Positions 25,407 to 34,316 are shown, numbered from the stretch's first letter. The stretch is DNA of 64,000 nucleotides from Streptomyces atratus (GCF_900119365.1 NZ_FPJO01000020.1:1-64000), one strand, 5' to 3'. The notes: generated by a model not told the origin, from the sequence alone. Numbers and translations are program-made.

Positions 25407-26672
25407 CTAGTCCGCCGCGGCCGCCACGGCCGAATCGCGCGCGATCTTCCTCAGGACGCTCTTGGGGCTGCCGTTCGGCTCGACCGCCCTGCCGATGTTC
25501 TCCTTGATCGACTCCCTGGACCGGGCCCAGGACGTCTTGCCGTACGGGTAGAACTGCGAGTCCGGCAGGGCGGCCAGGAACTTCCACAGCGGCTTGTACT
25601 CGGCGTCGGACTCCATGGCCGCGGAGGCGCTGTCGGTGACCGGAAGCAGGTCGTACTCGTCGGCGAAGTCGATGACGTTCTTGTCGGTGAACAGATAGTC
25701 GAAGAACTTGCGCAGCTGCACACGGTGGCCCTGCTGCTTGAAACCCATGATCCAGTCGGCCACGCCCAGCGAGTTCTTGCCGGGACCGTCGATGCCGGGC
25801 ATCGGCACCATGCCGACGGAGACGCCCTTGGCTTCGGCCTCCTGCATCAGCGTCGGGTGACCGTTCAGCATGCCGACCCGGCCGTCGGTGAACGCGTCGA
25901 ACGCCTTCTGGCGGTCGAGCTCCCCGGGGGCGGTGGGGCCGACGAGGCCCTTGTCGACCAGGTTCGTCTTCAGCCAGTCGAAGGTCCTGATGTTCTCGTC
26001 CGAGTCGATCTCGTACGAGCCGCTGTCGTCGATGTAGCCGCCGTGCCCGCCGAGCAGCCACATCATGGTCTCGGCCTGGGACTCCTCGGGGCCGAGCGGC
26101 AGCGCGAACGGGTAGGTCACGCCGCGCTGCCCGAGCACCGCCGCGTCGTCGCGTATGTCGTCCCAGGTCCGCGGGGCGTCGAGGCCCGCCTGCGCGAAGT
26201 ACTTCTTGTTGTAGAAGAGCAGCCGGGTGCTGGCGACGAACGGCAGTCCGTACTGGGTGCGGTCCACGCTGCCCGCCTCGGCGAGGGACGGCAGGAAGTT
26301 GGCCTGGGTGCGGATGGACAGCACCTGGTCGGCCCGGTAGAGCTTGCCGGCCTTGGCATAGTCGGCGTACGAACCGATCTGGGCGATGTCGGGAGCCTGA
26401 CCCTTCTTCACCATCGCGGCGACCTCGCGGTCGATGTCCTTCCACGAGTGGACGCTGACGTCGACCTTGATGCCTGGGTGGGTCGCCTCGAAGCCCTTGA
26501 CGAGTCCGTCCCAGTACTTCCGGGAGCTGTTGGCCGGGCCGGTGCCGTAGTCGGCGGCGACGAGCCTGAGCGTGACGTCCCCCGAGCCGCGGTCGCCGCC
26601 GCATCCCGACAGTGTCGCCGTCATGCCCAGTGCGGTCACGGCCGCGGTCAGTACCCGGTAGCGCAACTGCAC
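25407..26672 (-). CDS. Sugar ABC-transporter solute-binding lipoprotein
   Basis: 421 residues from GTG 26672. A lipoprotein signal ends in LSGC (Cys24), so the mature protein is membrane-anchored outside. The family-1 binding-protein fold is seen in LRLVAADYGTGPANSSRKYW, GLPFVASTRLLFYNKKYFAQ and VGMLNGHPTLMQEAEAKGVS. No permease genes are adjacent, so this is an orphan binding protein; in Streptomyces many such importers share the ATPase MsiK, encoded at 49900. It faces nagK with a 540-base spacer holding a SIS fragment. The ligand is unknown; proximity to nagKA suggests an amino sugar. Confidence 0.87.
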   Translation of the reverse strand: MQLRYRVLTAAVTALGMTATLSGCGGDRGSGDVTLRLVAADYGTGPANSSRKYWDGLVKGFEATHPGIKVDVSVHSWKDIDREVAAMVKKGQAPDIAQIGSYADYAKAGKLYRADQVLSIRTQANFLPSLAEAGSVDRTQYGLPFVASTRLLFYNKKYFAQAGLDAPRTWDDIRDDAAVLGQRGVTYPFALPLGPEESQAETMMWLLGGHGGYIDDSGSYEIDSDENIRTFDWLKTNLVDKGLVGPTAPGELDRQKAFDAFTDGRVGMLNGHPTLMQEAEAKGVSVGMVPMPGIDGPGKNSLGVADWIMGFKQQGHRVQLRKFFDYLFTDKNVIDFADEYDLLPVTDSASAAMESDAEYKPLWKFLAALPDSQFYPYGKTSWARSRESIKENIGRAVEPNGSPKSVLRKIARDSAVAAAAD

Positions 26673-26886
26673 AGCCAGACCGTCCTCATCCGTCGCGTCA
26701 TCCGTGCCGCCACGCCGTCGTGGGGCCGTTGAACGAGGTGCGATCCTGCCCCAGGCCGTTGCCGATGGTCTACACCAAAGCGGTATCACTTTCGCAACGC
26801 AACCGGACCGGTGCCCGGCACCGCGCACCTGAGAGCACTGCCCCCGAACTGCGCCTACTGCTTGGTGGCATGGGTGTTTCGGCGCA

Positions 26887-27069
26887 CTGCCGGAGGGGCT
26901 GGCCGGCGATGTGGCACGGGTGGGCGGAACACTGGTCGCGCACGCCACGACGGACCCGATGGCGGATCTGATCAGGGCGCAGCGGCTGGCGGTGGAGCCG
27001 GCGGAGTCGAAGGGGTACGACCCGGACCACCCGCGCAACCTCTCGCGCAGCGTGATCCTTTCGCCCTGA
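26887..27069 (+). pseudogene. C-terminal remnant of a SIS-domain sugar isomerase/deaminase
   Basis: An open frame ending at TGA 27067-27069 reads LPEGLAGDVARVGGTLVAHA, TTDPMADLIRAQRLAVEPAE and GYDPDHPRNLSRSVIL. The RAQRLAV-DPDHPRNL-SV end is typical of two-SIS-domain phosphosugar isomerases (AgaS/NagB-II/GlmS-SIS type) of about 300-380 residues. Everything before the last ~60 residues is missing: the frame has a stop at 26830. It points towards nagK, with which the intact gene probably once formed an amino-sugar cluster. Confidence 0.62.
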
Positions 27070-27170
27070 GGCGTCCGGGGACGGCCCGGTTCCCGCGTCG
27101 TCGACATGCCGCCGCCGTGCCGCGCATTTCATTTGCCGGGATTTTGTATGGATACGCAACAAACCGGGAT

Positions 27171-27186
27171 AGTGGACTAGACCTTT
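27171..27186. promoter_or_regulatory. DasR-type site (dre) upstream of nagK
   Basis: AGTGGACTAGACCTTT matches the DasR consensus core AGTGGTCTAGACCACT at 13 of 16 positions, 27 bases before the nagK start. DasR is the GntR-type repressor of GlcNAc and chitin genes in Streptomyces, released by GlcN-6-P. Confidence 0.8.
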
Positions 27187-27213
27187 TTGCCTCCTCGGGC
27201 GAAACTGTTCCCC

Positions 27214-28146
27214 GTGAAACACGTCATCGCCCTCGATGTGGGCGGCACCGGAATGAAGGCCGCACTGGTCGGGGCCGACGGCGCCCTGCTGTACGAGGCG
27301 CGGCGGGCGACCGGCAGAGAACGCGGCGCCGAAGCGGTCGTGGAGTCGATCCTCGACTTCGCCGCCGATCTGCGGGCGTACGGCGAGGAGCACCTCGGCG
27401 AGAGCGCCGTCGCGGCCGGTGTCGCCGTGCCCGGCATCGTCGACGCCGAGAACGGGATCGCGGTCTACGCCTCGAACCTGGGCTGGCGCGACGTACCCAT
27501 GCGGCAACTGCTCGGCGAGCGGCTCGGCGGCGTCCCCGTCGCGCTCGGCCACGACGTACGCACCGGCGGGCTCGCCGAGGGCCGGATCGGCGCGGGCAAG
27601 GGCGCCGACCGCTTCCTCTTCGTACCGCTGGGCACCGGCATCGCCGGGGCCATCGGCATCGCGGGCACGATCGAGGCGGGCGCGCACGGCTACGCGGGCG
27701 AGATCGGGCACATCGTGGTCCGGCCGGACGGGCCGGACTGCAGCTGCGGACAGCGCGGCTGTCTGGAGACCCTGGCCTCCGCCTCCGCCGTCAGCCGCGC
27801 CTGGGCCGCCGCGTCCGGCGACCCCGAGGCGGACGCGGCGGACTGCGCGAAGGCCGTCGAGTCCGGCGACCCTGCGGCGGTGGAGGTCTGGCGGAATGCG
27901 GTGGACGCGCTCGCCGCCGGGCTGGTCACCGCGCTGACGCTGCTCGACCCGCGCACGCTCATCATCGGTGGCGGACTCGCAGAGGCCGGGGAAACCTTGT
28001 TCACACCACTCCGTGCGGCCGTCGAGGAACGCGTCACGTTCCAGAAGCTGCCCCACATCGCCCCGGCGGCCCTCGGGGACACCGCCGGATGCCTGGGCGC
28101 AGGGCTGCTCGCCTGGGATCTTCTCTCCACGGAGGTATCCGCCTGA
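27214..28146 (+). CDS. nagK: N-acetylglucosamine kinase, ROK family
   Basis: 310 residues from GTG 27214. ROK fold: ATP-binding DVGGTGMKAALV, catalytic Asp114 in LGHDVRTGGL, GEIGH (162-166) and the zinc loop CSCGQRGC (Cys176, 178, 183). It phosphorylates GlcNAc (or a related amino sugar) taken up without PTS action. The next gene, nagA, overlaps by one base (TGATG), and a dre site lies in front. Substrate assignment rests on the nagA linkage; ROK motifs alone do not separate GlcNAc from glucose kinases. Confidence 0.88.
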   Translation: MKHVIALDVGGTGMKAALVGADGALLYEARRATGRERGAEAVVESILDFAADLRAYGEEHLGESAVAAGVAVPGIVDAENGIAVYASNLGWRDVPMRQLLGERLGGVPVALGHDVRTGGLAEGRIGAGKGADRFLFVPLGTGIAGAIGIAGTIEAGAHGYAGEIGHIVVRPDGPDCSCGQRGCLETLASASAVSRAWAAASGDPEADAADCAKAVESGDPAAVEVWRNAVDALAAGLVTALTLLDPRTLIIGGGLAEAGETLFTPLRAAVEERVTFQKLPHIAPAALGDTAGCLGAGLLAWDLLSTEVSA

Positions 28147-29300
28147 TGGCCGGACGCGCAGACAGCACAGTTCTCGCAGGTGCCCGGGTGGTGCTTCCCA
28201 CCGGGACCGTCGAGAACGGCCGGGTGACCGTCGAAGGCACCCGGATCGCGGGCAGCGCGGCCGAGGACGCCCGGACCCTCGACCTGAGCGGCCACTGGGT
28301 GGTCCCCGGTTTCGTCGACATGCACAACCACGGCGGCGGCGGCGCATCGTTCACCTCCGGCACCGTGGACGAGGTGCTCACCGGCATCCGCACCCACCGC
28401 GAGCACGGCACCACCACGCTGGTCGCCTCCACGGTCACCGGTGAGATGGACTTCCTCGCCCACCGGGCCGGTGTCCTGTCCGAGCTGGTGGAGCAGGGCG
28501 ACCTGGCCGGCATCCACTTCGAGGGCCCGTTCATCTCGCCGTGCCGCAAGGGCGCGCACAGCGAGGACCTGCTGCGCCACCCGGACCCGGCCGAGGTCCG
28601 CAAGCTGATGGACGCGGCGCGCGGCACCGCGAAGATGTTCACGCTCGCCACCGAACTGCCGGGCGGCATCGACTCGGTGCGGCTGCTCGCCGAGCACGGC
28701 GTCATCGCCGCGATCGGGCACACCGACGCCACGTACGAGCAGACCGTCGAGGCGATCGACGCGGGCGCCACCGTCGCCACGCACCTCTTCAACGCGATGC
28801 CGCCGCTCGCCCACCGCGAGCCCGGCCCGATCGCCGCGCTGCTGGAGGACGAGCGGATCACCGTCGAGCTGATCAACGACGGCACGCACCTGCACCCCGC
28901 GGCGCTGGAGCTGGCCTACCACCACGCGGGCGCCCACCGCGTCGCGCTGATCACCGACGCCATGGACGCGGCCGGCTTCGGCGACGGCCTGTACCAGCTC
29001 GGCCCGCTCGCGGTCGAGGTCAAGGACGGCGTCGCGCGGCTGGTCGAGGGCAACTCGATCGCGGGCTCCACGCTCACCCTGGACACCGCCTTCCACCGGG
29101 CCGTGACCATCGACCGGATCCCGGTCGGCGATGTCGTGCGGTCCATCTCCGCCAACCCGGCCCGGCTGCTCGGTGTGTACGACCGGGTCGGCTCGCTGGA
29201 ACCGGGCAAGGACGCGGACCTGGTGGTCCTGGACGAGGACTTCGCGCTCAAGGGCGTCATGCGCAAGGGCGAATGGGTAAAAGAGCCCCGGATCGTCTGA
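28146..29300 (+). CDS. nagA: N-acetylglucosamine-6-phosphate deacetylase
   Basis: 384 residues with GGAGGT nine bases before ATG 28146, which overlaps the nagK stop. It removes acetate from GlcNAc-6-P to give GlcN-6-P, the DasR inducer. Amidohydrolase landmarks: His60 and His62 (MHNHGGGG), Glu126 in GIHFEGPFISP, IGHTDATYEQ, THLFNAM, and the catalytic Asp in LITDAMDAAG. It would process the products of both NagK and MurQ. The cluster continues with a kinase and aldolase after a partial terminator. Confidence 0.95.
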   Translation: MAGRADSTVLAGARVVLPTGTVENGRVTVEGTRIAGSAAEDARTLDLSGHWVVPGFVDMHNHGGGGASFTSGTVDEVLTGIRTHREHGTTTLVASTVTGEMDFLAHRAGVLSELVEQGDLAGIHFEGPFISPCRKGAHSEDLLRHPDPAEVRKLMDAARGTAKMFTLATELPGGIDSVRLLAEHGVIAAIGHTDATYEQTVEAIDAGATVATHLFNAMPPLAHREPGPIAALLEDERITVELINDGTHLHPAALELAYHHAGAHRVALITDAMDAAGFGDGLYQLGPLAVEVKDGVARLVEGNSIAGSTLTLDTAFHRAVTIDRIPVGDVVRSISANPARLLGVYDRVGSLEPGKDADLVVLDEDFALKGVMRKGEWVKEPRIV

Positions 29301-29344
29301 TCTGCCCCATTATTGACGGTGAGTCGAATACGTAACGAAGAGAC

Positions 29345-29376
29345 GGCGGTTGGTCCGGAGGTCTGGGCCGACCGCC
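29345..29376 (+). terminator. Hairpin between nagA and the PfkB kinase gene
   Basis: Twelve-base arms (29345-29356, 29365-29376) with two G-U pairs and an 8-base loop, followed by a T-rich stretch. Probably a partial terminator or attenuator of the nagKA transcript. Confidence 0.6.
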
Positions 29377-29470
29377 TCCTCTTTGGCATGATCGCCTGGA
29401 AAACAGCCAGAGAAAGCGCATTCCGTCCACGGTTTCGCGCTTGGGAGCAGGGATCGAGGGAGCGGCCGCG

Positions 29471-30433
29471 GTGATCCTCACGGTCACACTGAATACGGCA
29501 CTCGACCTGACGTACGGCGTCCCGGAACTCGTCCCGCACGCCAGCCACCGCGTCAGCGACATGTCCGAGCGCCCCGGCGGCAAGGGTCTCAATGTGGCCC
29601 GGGTGCTCTCCGCCCTCGGCCACGAGACGGTGGTCACCGGCTTCGCCGGAGGCTCCACCGGGGCGGTGCTGCGCGAACTGCTGGCCGGCCTGCCCACGGA
29701 CGCCGCCGCGCCTGAAACGGCCCCCGCGCCGATCACCGACGCTCTCGTCACCGTCGCCGGGAACACCCGCCGCACCATCGCCGTCGTCGACCGGGCGACC
29801 GGCGACACCACCCAGCTCAACGAACCCGGCCCGCTCGTCACCACCGACGAGTGGACCGCCCTCCTCGGCCGGTACGAGGAGCTCCTCGCCGGGGCCGACG
29901 CCGTCGCGCTCTGCGGCAGCCTGCCGCCCGGCATCCACGTCGGCGCCTACGCCGAACTGGTCCGCGCGGCCCGGGCCGCCGGTGTCCCCGTGCTGCTGGA
30001 CACCAGCGGTGAACCGCTCCGCCGCGGCATCGCCGCCCGCCCCGACCTGATCAAGCCGAACGCCGACGAGCTCGCCCAGCTCACCGGCTCCCGCGAACCG
30101 ATGCGCGCCACCCGCGACGCCCGCCGCCGCGGCGCCCACGGGGTCATCGCCTCGCTGGGACCGGACGGCATGCTGGCGGTCACCCCCGACGGCAGCTGGC
30201 AGGCAGCGCCGCCCGCCAAGGTTCTCGGCAATCCGACCGGCGCGGGCGACTCCGCGGTGGCCGGGCTGCTGTCCGGCCTCGTCGAGGGGCTGAGCTGGCC
30301 GGACCGGCTGCGGCGGGCGGTGGCACTGTCGACGGCGACCGTGCTCTCCCCGACGGCCGGTGATTTCGACCGCGCGGCGTACGAGGAGCTGCTGCCGCGC
30401 GTCGGCATCGAGGAACACGCACCGGCGGCCTGA
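29471..30433 (+). CDS. PfkB-family phosphosugar kinase (1-phosphofructokinase/tagatose-6-P kinase type)
   Basis: 320 residues from GTG 29471. Signatures of the LacC/FruK branch: VTLNTALDLTYGV at the start, PGGKGLNVARVL, and the anion-hole/base motif GNPTGAGDSAVAG near the end (GAGDS with catalytic Asp). It phosphorylates a hexose-phosphate to a bisphosphate: fructose-1-P or tagatose-6-P are the known substrates. A class II aldolase follows 62 bases downstream, so the pair would split the bisphosphate to trioses. The link with nagA suggests an amino-sugar route ending in tagatose, but this is inference. Confidence 0.85.
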   Translation: MILTVTLNTALDLTYGVPELVPHASHRVSDMSERPGGKGLNVARVLSALGHETVVTGFAGGSTGAVLRELLAGLPTDAAAPETAPAPITDALVTVAGNTRRTIAVVDRATGDTTQLNEPGPLVTTDEWTALLGRYEELLAGADAVALCGSLPPGIHVGAYAELVRAARAAGVPVLLDTSGEPLRRGIAARPDLIKPNADELAQLTGSREPMRATRDARRRGAHGVIASLGPDGMLAVTPDGSWQAAPPAKVLGNPTGAGDSAVAGLLSGLVEGLSWPDRLRRAVALSTATVLSPTAGDFDRAAYEELLPRVGIEEHAPAA

Positions 30434-30495
30434 GAGGCCGCGCCCGTCCCGGACCGGCCCGTCCGCCGGTCCGAAAGAAGCAGCAAGAGGTCAGC

Positions 30496-31347
30496 ATGCC
30501 GCTCGTCAGCACCGGTGAACTCGTCTCCGCCGCCCAGGCCGAGGGACGCGGGATCGCCGCCTTCAATGTCATCACGCTGGAGCACGCGGAGGCCATCGCG
30601 GCCGGCGCGGAGCGCGCCGGAGCCCCCGCCATCCTCCAGATCTCCGAGAACGCCGTGAAGTTCCACGGCGGACGGCTCTCCGCGATCGCCGCCGCGGCCG
30701 CCGCCGTCGCCCGCGCGTCCAGCGCCCCGCTCGCCCTCCACCTCGACCACGTCGAGTCCGTGGAGCTGCTCCACCAGGCGCACACCGAGGGCTTCGGCTC
30801 CGTCATGTTCGACGCGTCCAAGCTGTCGTACGAGGAGAACGTGCGGACCACGGCCGAGGCGGTGGCCTGGGGTCATGAGCGCGGCATCTGGATCGAGGCC
30901 GAGCTCGGCAAGGTCGGCGGCAAGGAGGGCGAGGCCCCGCTCGACGCCCACGCCCCCGGTGTCCGCACGGACCCGGCCGAGGCCGCCGCGTACGTCCGCG
31001 ACACCGGGGTGGACGCGCTGGCCGTCGCCGTCGGCTCCTCGCACGCGATGACCGAGCGCACCGCCGCCCTGGACCACGAGCTGATCGGCCGGCTCCGCGA
31101 GGCCGTCCCGGTCCCGCTGGTGCTGCACGGCTCCAGCGGCGTCCCGGACGAGGAGATCCGCCGGGCCGTCGTCTCCTCCGGCATGGTCAAGATCAACGTG
31201 GGCACGGCCCTGAACACCGCTTTCACCGGCGCGGTGCGGGCGTACCTGGCCGAGAACACCACGGGCGTGGACCCGAGGAAGTACATCGCGCCGGGGCGCG
31301 AGGCGATGGCCTCGACCGTGGCGGGGTTCCTGGCCCTGATGGGCTGA
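30496..31347 (+). CDS. Class II ketose-bisphosphate aldolase
   Basis: 283 residues. Zinc-dependent aldolase of the FbaA/KbaY/GatY group: GIAAFNVITLEHAEAI, LHLDHVESVELLHQA with the catalytic Asp and first His ligand, IEAELGKVGGKEG, LVLHGSSGVPDEEI, VKINVGTALN. Length (~285) fits the tagatose-1,6-bisphosphate / fructose-1,6-bisphosphate subtype rather than long fungal-type FBA. It cleaves the bisphosphate made by the preceding kinase. The main glycolytic Fba is encoded elsewhere in Streptomyces, so this is a pathway-specific copy. It ends the nag cluster before a strong terminator. Confidence 0.88.
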   Translation: MPLVSTGELVSAAQAEGRGIAAFNVITLEHAEAIAAGAERAGAPAILQISENAVKFHGGRLSAIAAAAAAVARASSAPLALHLDHVESVELLHQAHTEGFGSVMFDASKLSYEENVRTTAEAVAWGHERGIWIEAELGKVGGKEGEAPLDAHAPGVRTDPAEAAAYVRDTGVDALAVAVGSSHAMTERTAALDHELIGRLREAVPVPLVLHGSSGVPDEEIRRAVVSSGMVKINVGTALNTAFTGAVRAYLAENTTGVDPRKYIAPGREAMASTVAGFLALMG

Positions 31348-31368
31348 CCAGGCGCGCAACAAAAAAAG

Positions 31369-31415
31369 AACGGTCCGGCCCCATCGCCTCGCTCGGGCGA
31401 TGGGGCCGGACCGTT
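31369..31415. terminator. Bidirectional terminator after the aldolase gene
   Basis: Perfect 20-bp arms (31369-31388, 31396-31415) with a 7-base loop, flanked by an A-run on the left and Ts on the right, so it works for the aldolase and the converging CBM gene. Confidence 0.92.
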
Positions 31416-31427
31416 TTCGTCACACGC

Positions 31428-32378
31428 TCAGCGCTTCACGTGACCGGCCTTCAGCGACAGCTGGTCCAGGTTGGCGTCGCACTGGTCGCCCTCGTTGCAG
31501 GAGATCATCAGGGTGTTCGCACCCTTGTTGAGGTTGACGTAGGCAAACGTCGTCGTCCAGCCCTTCTCCAGATCGCCCTCGGGCGCCTCCGCGAAGTTCT
31601 TCATCCTGATCTCGCGGGGAGCCTCGGCATTGACCGTGAGGGACGTCCTGGCGTCCTTGCCCGGCACGCCGTACGTCACGAACAGCGTGTACGGACCGGC
31701 CTTCGGCACCTCGACCGACCAGGTCGCGGACCTGCCGACCTCGTTGAGGTTGATGTACTGGCCGTTGGAGCTCTTGGCGCCCTTGGTCGTGTTGTCCAGC
31801 TGGGCCGTGCCGCCGAGCTTCAGCGTCGCCGCGTCCTGCTTGGGCAGCTCGGCCGGGGCCTCGGAGCTGTGGGACTGCTGGGGCTTCGGGGACTCCTCGA
31901 CCTGGTCGCCGGGACCGGCGGAGGAGGTGGCCTCGTCCTTCTTCTTGTCCTTGTCCGGGTCGCCCGTGATCAGCGCGGCACCGATGCCGATGAGCACGAC
32001 CAGGACCACCGCGACCGCGGCGATCAGCAGGCTCTTGGTGTTGGGGCCGCCGCTGCCGGAGGAGCCGCCGGAACGCCCGCGGCCGCCCTGCTGCGGGACC
32101 TGCGCGGTGGCGCCGGGGTACGTCTCCGGGGCGGCGTACTGGGCGTTCGGCTGGCCATAGGCCTGCTGCTGCGGCATCTGCTGACCGTACTGACGCTCAC
32201 CGACGGTGCGTACCTGGTTGTACGAGGTCCGGGGCACACCGGGCTGCGGGGCCGCCGGCGGGTAGCCGTAGCCGCCCTGTCGCGGCGGCTGGGCGCCTGC
32301 CGCCTGTCCGTCCTCGTAGAGGTAGCCGAACGGATCGTCGTCCTCGGGCGTGTTTGCGCCGTTGTTCCCGGCCGTCAT
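31428..32378 (-). CDS. Membrane-anchored protein with CBM35/6-like domain
   Basis: 316 residues from ATG 32378. Residues ~1-100 are a Gln/Pro/Tyr/Gly-rich, disordered cytoplasmic region (GYGYPPAAPQPG, QQMPQQQAYGQP); one membrane helix follows (SLLIAAVAVVLVVLIGIGAA); then a charged linker and an extracellular beta-sandwich of the CBM6/35 type (SSNGQYINLNEVGRSATWSV ... FVTYGVPGK ... GWTTTFAYVNLNKGANTLMI). It probably binds a polysaccharide at the cell surface. Related proteins precede cdgB in Streptomyces. Two late cysteines (CNEGDQC) may form a disulfide. Confidence 0.8.
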   Translation of the reverse strand: MTAGNNGANTPEDDDPFGYLYEDGQAAGAQPPRQGGYGYPPAAPQPGVPRTSYNQVRTVGERQYGQQMPQQQAYGQPNAQYAAPETYPGATAQVPQQGGRGRSGGSSGSGGPNTKSLLIAAVAVVLVVLIGIGAALITGDPDKDKKKDEATSSAGPGDQVEESPKPQQSHSSEAPAELPKQDAATLKLGGTAQLDNTTKGAKSSNGQYINLNEVGRSATWSVEVPKAGPYTLFVTYGVPGKDARTSLTVNAEAPREIRMKNFAEAPEGDLEKGWTTTFAYVNLNKGANTLMISCNEGDQCDANLDQLSLKAGHVKR

Positions 32379-32530
32379 CCCTGGGTCACTCCTCACCATG
32401 TCGCCAGCCGTCGCCGAATATTGCCAGCCGTGGCCGACCGGCCGAGCCTACCCCGAACAGCCCACACCAAGAATTGCCGTCGCGGGTACCGGAACGGCGG
32501 CGGACCGCGGGGGCAGCGCCGCCGTGAACG

Positions 32531-34174
32531 TCAGCCGGCCCTGCGGTGAACCTTGGAGCGGGACCGCTTCTCCACGTACATCCGCTGGTCGGCGGAGCGC
32601 AGCACCTCTTCGGCGGTCATGCCGCAGGCGGCCCAGCCGATGCCGAAGCTCGCCCCCACCCGCACCGCCCTGCCGTCGACCCGGATCGGCGGAATGATGG
32701 CGTTGCGCAGGCGTACGGCCAGATCCGCGGCGTCCGCGTCGCCGAGCCCGTCGGCGAGGACGACGAATTCGTCACCCCCGAGCCGGGCCACGGTGTCGCC
32801 GTCGCGGACACAGGTGGTGAGCCGGCGGGCGACCTCGATCAGCACCGCGTCACCGGTGTGGTGACCGAAGCGGTCGTTGATCGACTTGAAGCCGTCGAGG
32901 TCGCAGAAGAGGACCGCGAGCCCCTTCGCCCCGTCGTCGTGCTCGGTGTCGGGGGCGACGGCGTGCACATGGTGGTCGTACGGGCCGCCGGGTGCCGGGT
33001 CGACCTCGTAGCCGTGCGTCCGCGCGTCCGGATCGTCGAGGCCGCCGTAGGCCGCGTCCAGCGCTTCCACCGGGGTGGTGGCCGCCGCGTTCGGGCGCTC
33101 GCAGAGCCGGGCGCTCAGCCGGGAGCGCAGCTCGGCGCTGTTGGGCAGGCCGGTGAGTGCGTCGTGCGAGGCCCGGTGCGCGAGATGCAGCTCGTGGCGC
33201 TTGCGCTCCTCTATGTCCTCGACGTGGGTGAGCAGGAAGCGGGGGCCGTCCGCGGTGTCGGCGACGACGGAGTTGCGCAGCGAGACCCAGAGGTAGGTGC
33301 CGTCGCGCCGCCCGAGCCGCAGCTCGGCGCGACCGCCCTCGGCGGAGGTGCGCAGCAGGGTGCCGATGTCCTCGGGGTGGACGAGGTCGGCGAAGGAGTA
33401 GCGGCGCAGCACGGACGCGGGGCGGCCGAGCAGCCGGCACAGGGCGTCGTTGGTGCGCAGCAGCCGGCCGTGCTGGTCGCCGCCCATCTCGGCGATGGCC
33501 ATGCCGCTGGGCGCGTACTCGAAGGCCTGGCGGAAGGACTCCTCGCTGGCCCGCAGCGCCTGCTGTTCCCGTTCCAGACGGACCAGCGCCCGCTGCATGT
33601 TTGCTCTGAGCCGGGCGTTGCTGATCGCAATGGCGGCCTGTGATGCGTACATCTGGAGGGCCTCGCGGCCCCAGGCGCCGGGGCGGCGGCCGTTGCGCGG
33701 GCGGTCCACGGAGATGACGCCCAGCAGATCGGCACCGCCGCCGGAGGCGTACATCGGGGCGTAGAGGCGGTCCTGGGGGTGCCACTCGTCCTCGAAACGG
33801 GGGTCGGGCCCGTCGGTGTGCCACTGCGGTACGTCGTCGTCGAGGAGGACCCAGCCGTCGGTGTGGGGTATGAAACGGAGCTCGTCCCAGGGCTGCCCCA
33901 TGGTCAGCCGGCGCTCCCAGGAGGCGCGCGAGCCGACCCGGCCGGTGATCAGGGCTTCCGCCGCGCTGTTGCCCGCGAAGGCGGCGACCACGAGATCACC
34001 GTCGGGGCGGACCAGGTTCACGCAGGCCAGCTCGTAGCCGAGACCGGTGACGATTCCGTCGGCCACGGTCTGCAATGTGTCGGCCAGGCTCCGCGCCGTG
34101 TTGAGATCGGCCACGGCCTGGTGCAGCTGCCGCATCGTCGCAAGACGGACGTACGGCTCCGACTCGGCCTCCAT
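32531..34174 (-). CDS. cdgB: Diguanylate cyclase with GAF-PAS-GGDEF domains (CdgB)
   Basis: 547 residues: GAF-like sensor (about 25-190), short coiled coil, PAS/PAC (about 215-335) and GGDEF (about 340-540). The active site RLGGDEFVVL is intact, with the product-inhibition I-site RDGD exactly five residues before it. It makes c-di-GMP from two GTP and has no EAL domain. The domain order and its place next to a flavin reductase match CdgB (SCO4281), which affects development in S. coelicolor. A GTGAC-n4-GTCAC palindrome (34303-34316) lies 129 bases upstream, in line with BldD control. An insert of about 45 residues interrupts the GGDEF N-terminal part. Confidence 0.9.
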   Translation of the reverse strand: MEAESEPYVRLATMRQLHQAVADLNTARSLADTLQTVADGIVTGLGYELACVNLVRPDGDLVVAAFAGNSAAEALITGRVGSRASWERRLTMGQPWDELRFIPHTDGWVLLDDDVPQWHTDGPDPRFEDEWHPQDRLYAPMYASGGGADLLGVISVDRPRNGRRPGAWGREALQMYASQAAIAISNARLRANMQRALVRLEREQQALRASEESFRQAFEYAPSGMAIAEMGGDQHGRLLRTNDALCRLLGRPASVLRRYSFADLVHPEDIGTLLRTSAEGGRAELRLGRRDGTYLWVSLRNSVVADTADGPRFLLTHVEDIEERKRHELHLAHRASHDALTGLPNSAELRSRLSARLCERPNAAATTPVEALDAAYGGLDDPDARTHGYEVDPAPGGPYDHHVHAVAPDTEHDDGAKGLAVLFCDLDGFKSINDRFGHHTGDAVLIEVARRLTTCVRDGDTVARLGGDEFVVLADGLGDADAADLAVRLRNAIIPPIRVDGRAVRVGASFGIGWAACGMTAEEVLRSADQRMYVEKRSRSKVHRRAG

Positions 34175-34302
34175 TGCTCCGCACTCCCCGAGACCTCGAC
34201 AGCACTCCAGGTTTCATATCGACGTACTTACTGCAGTGTCACGGCAACTGAATCACAGTGAGCTGTGCCGTCGGTACACAGGGTCAACAAATATTGCACT
34301 CT

Positions 34303-34316
34303 GTGACTCAAGTCAC
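34303..34316. promoter_or_regulatory. BldD-type box upstream of cdgB
   Basis: GTGACTCAAGTCAC, a symmetric 5-4-5 repeat, sits between divergent cdgB and the flavin-reductase gene. It fits the BldD-binding pattern and could control either gene. Confidence 0.65.

Noticed and set aside
25083..26732. 549-codon plus-strand open frame opposite the binding-protein gene
   Set aside because: Antisense to a clear lipoprotein gene; no domain recognisable.
26811..29300. 829-codon frame that would fuse upstream sequence to NagA
   Set aside because: The first ~445 codons overlap nagK in another frame and have no homology; NagA has its own GGAGGT and ATG at 28146.
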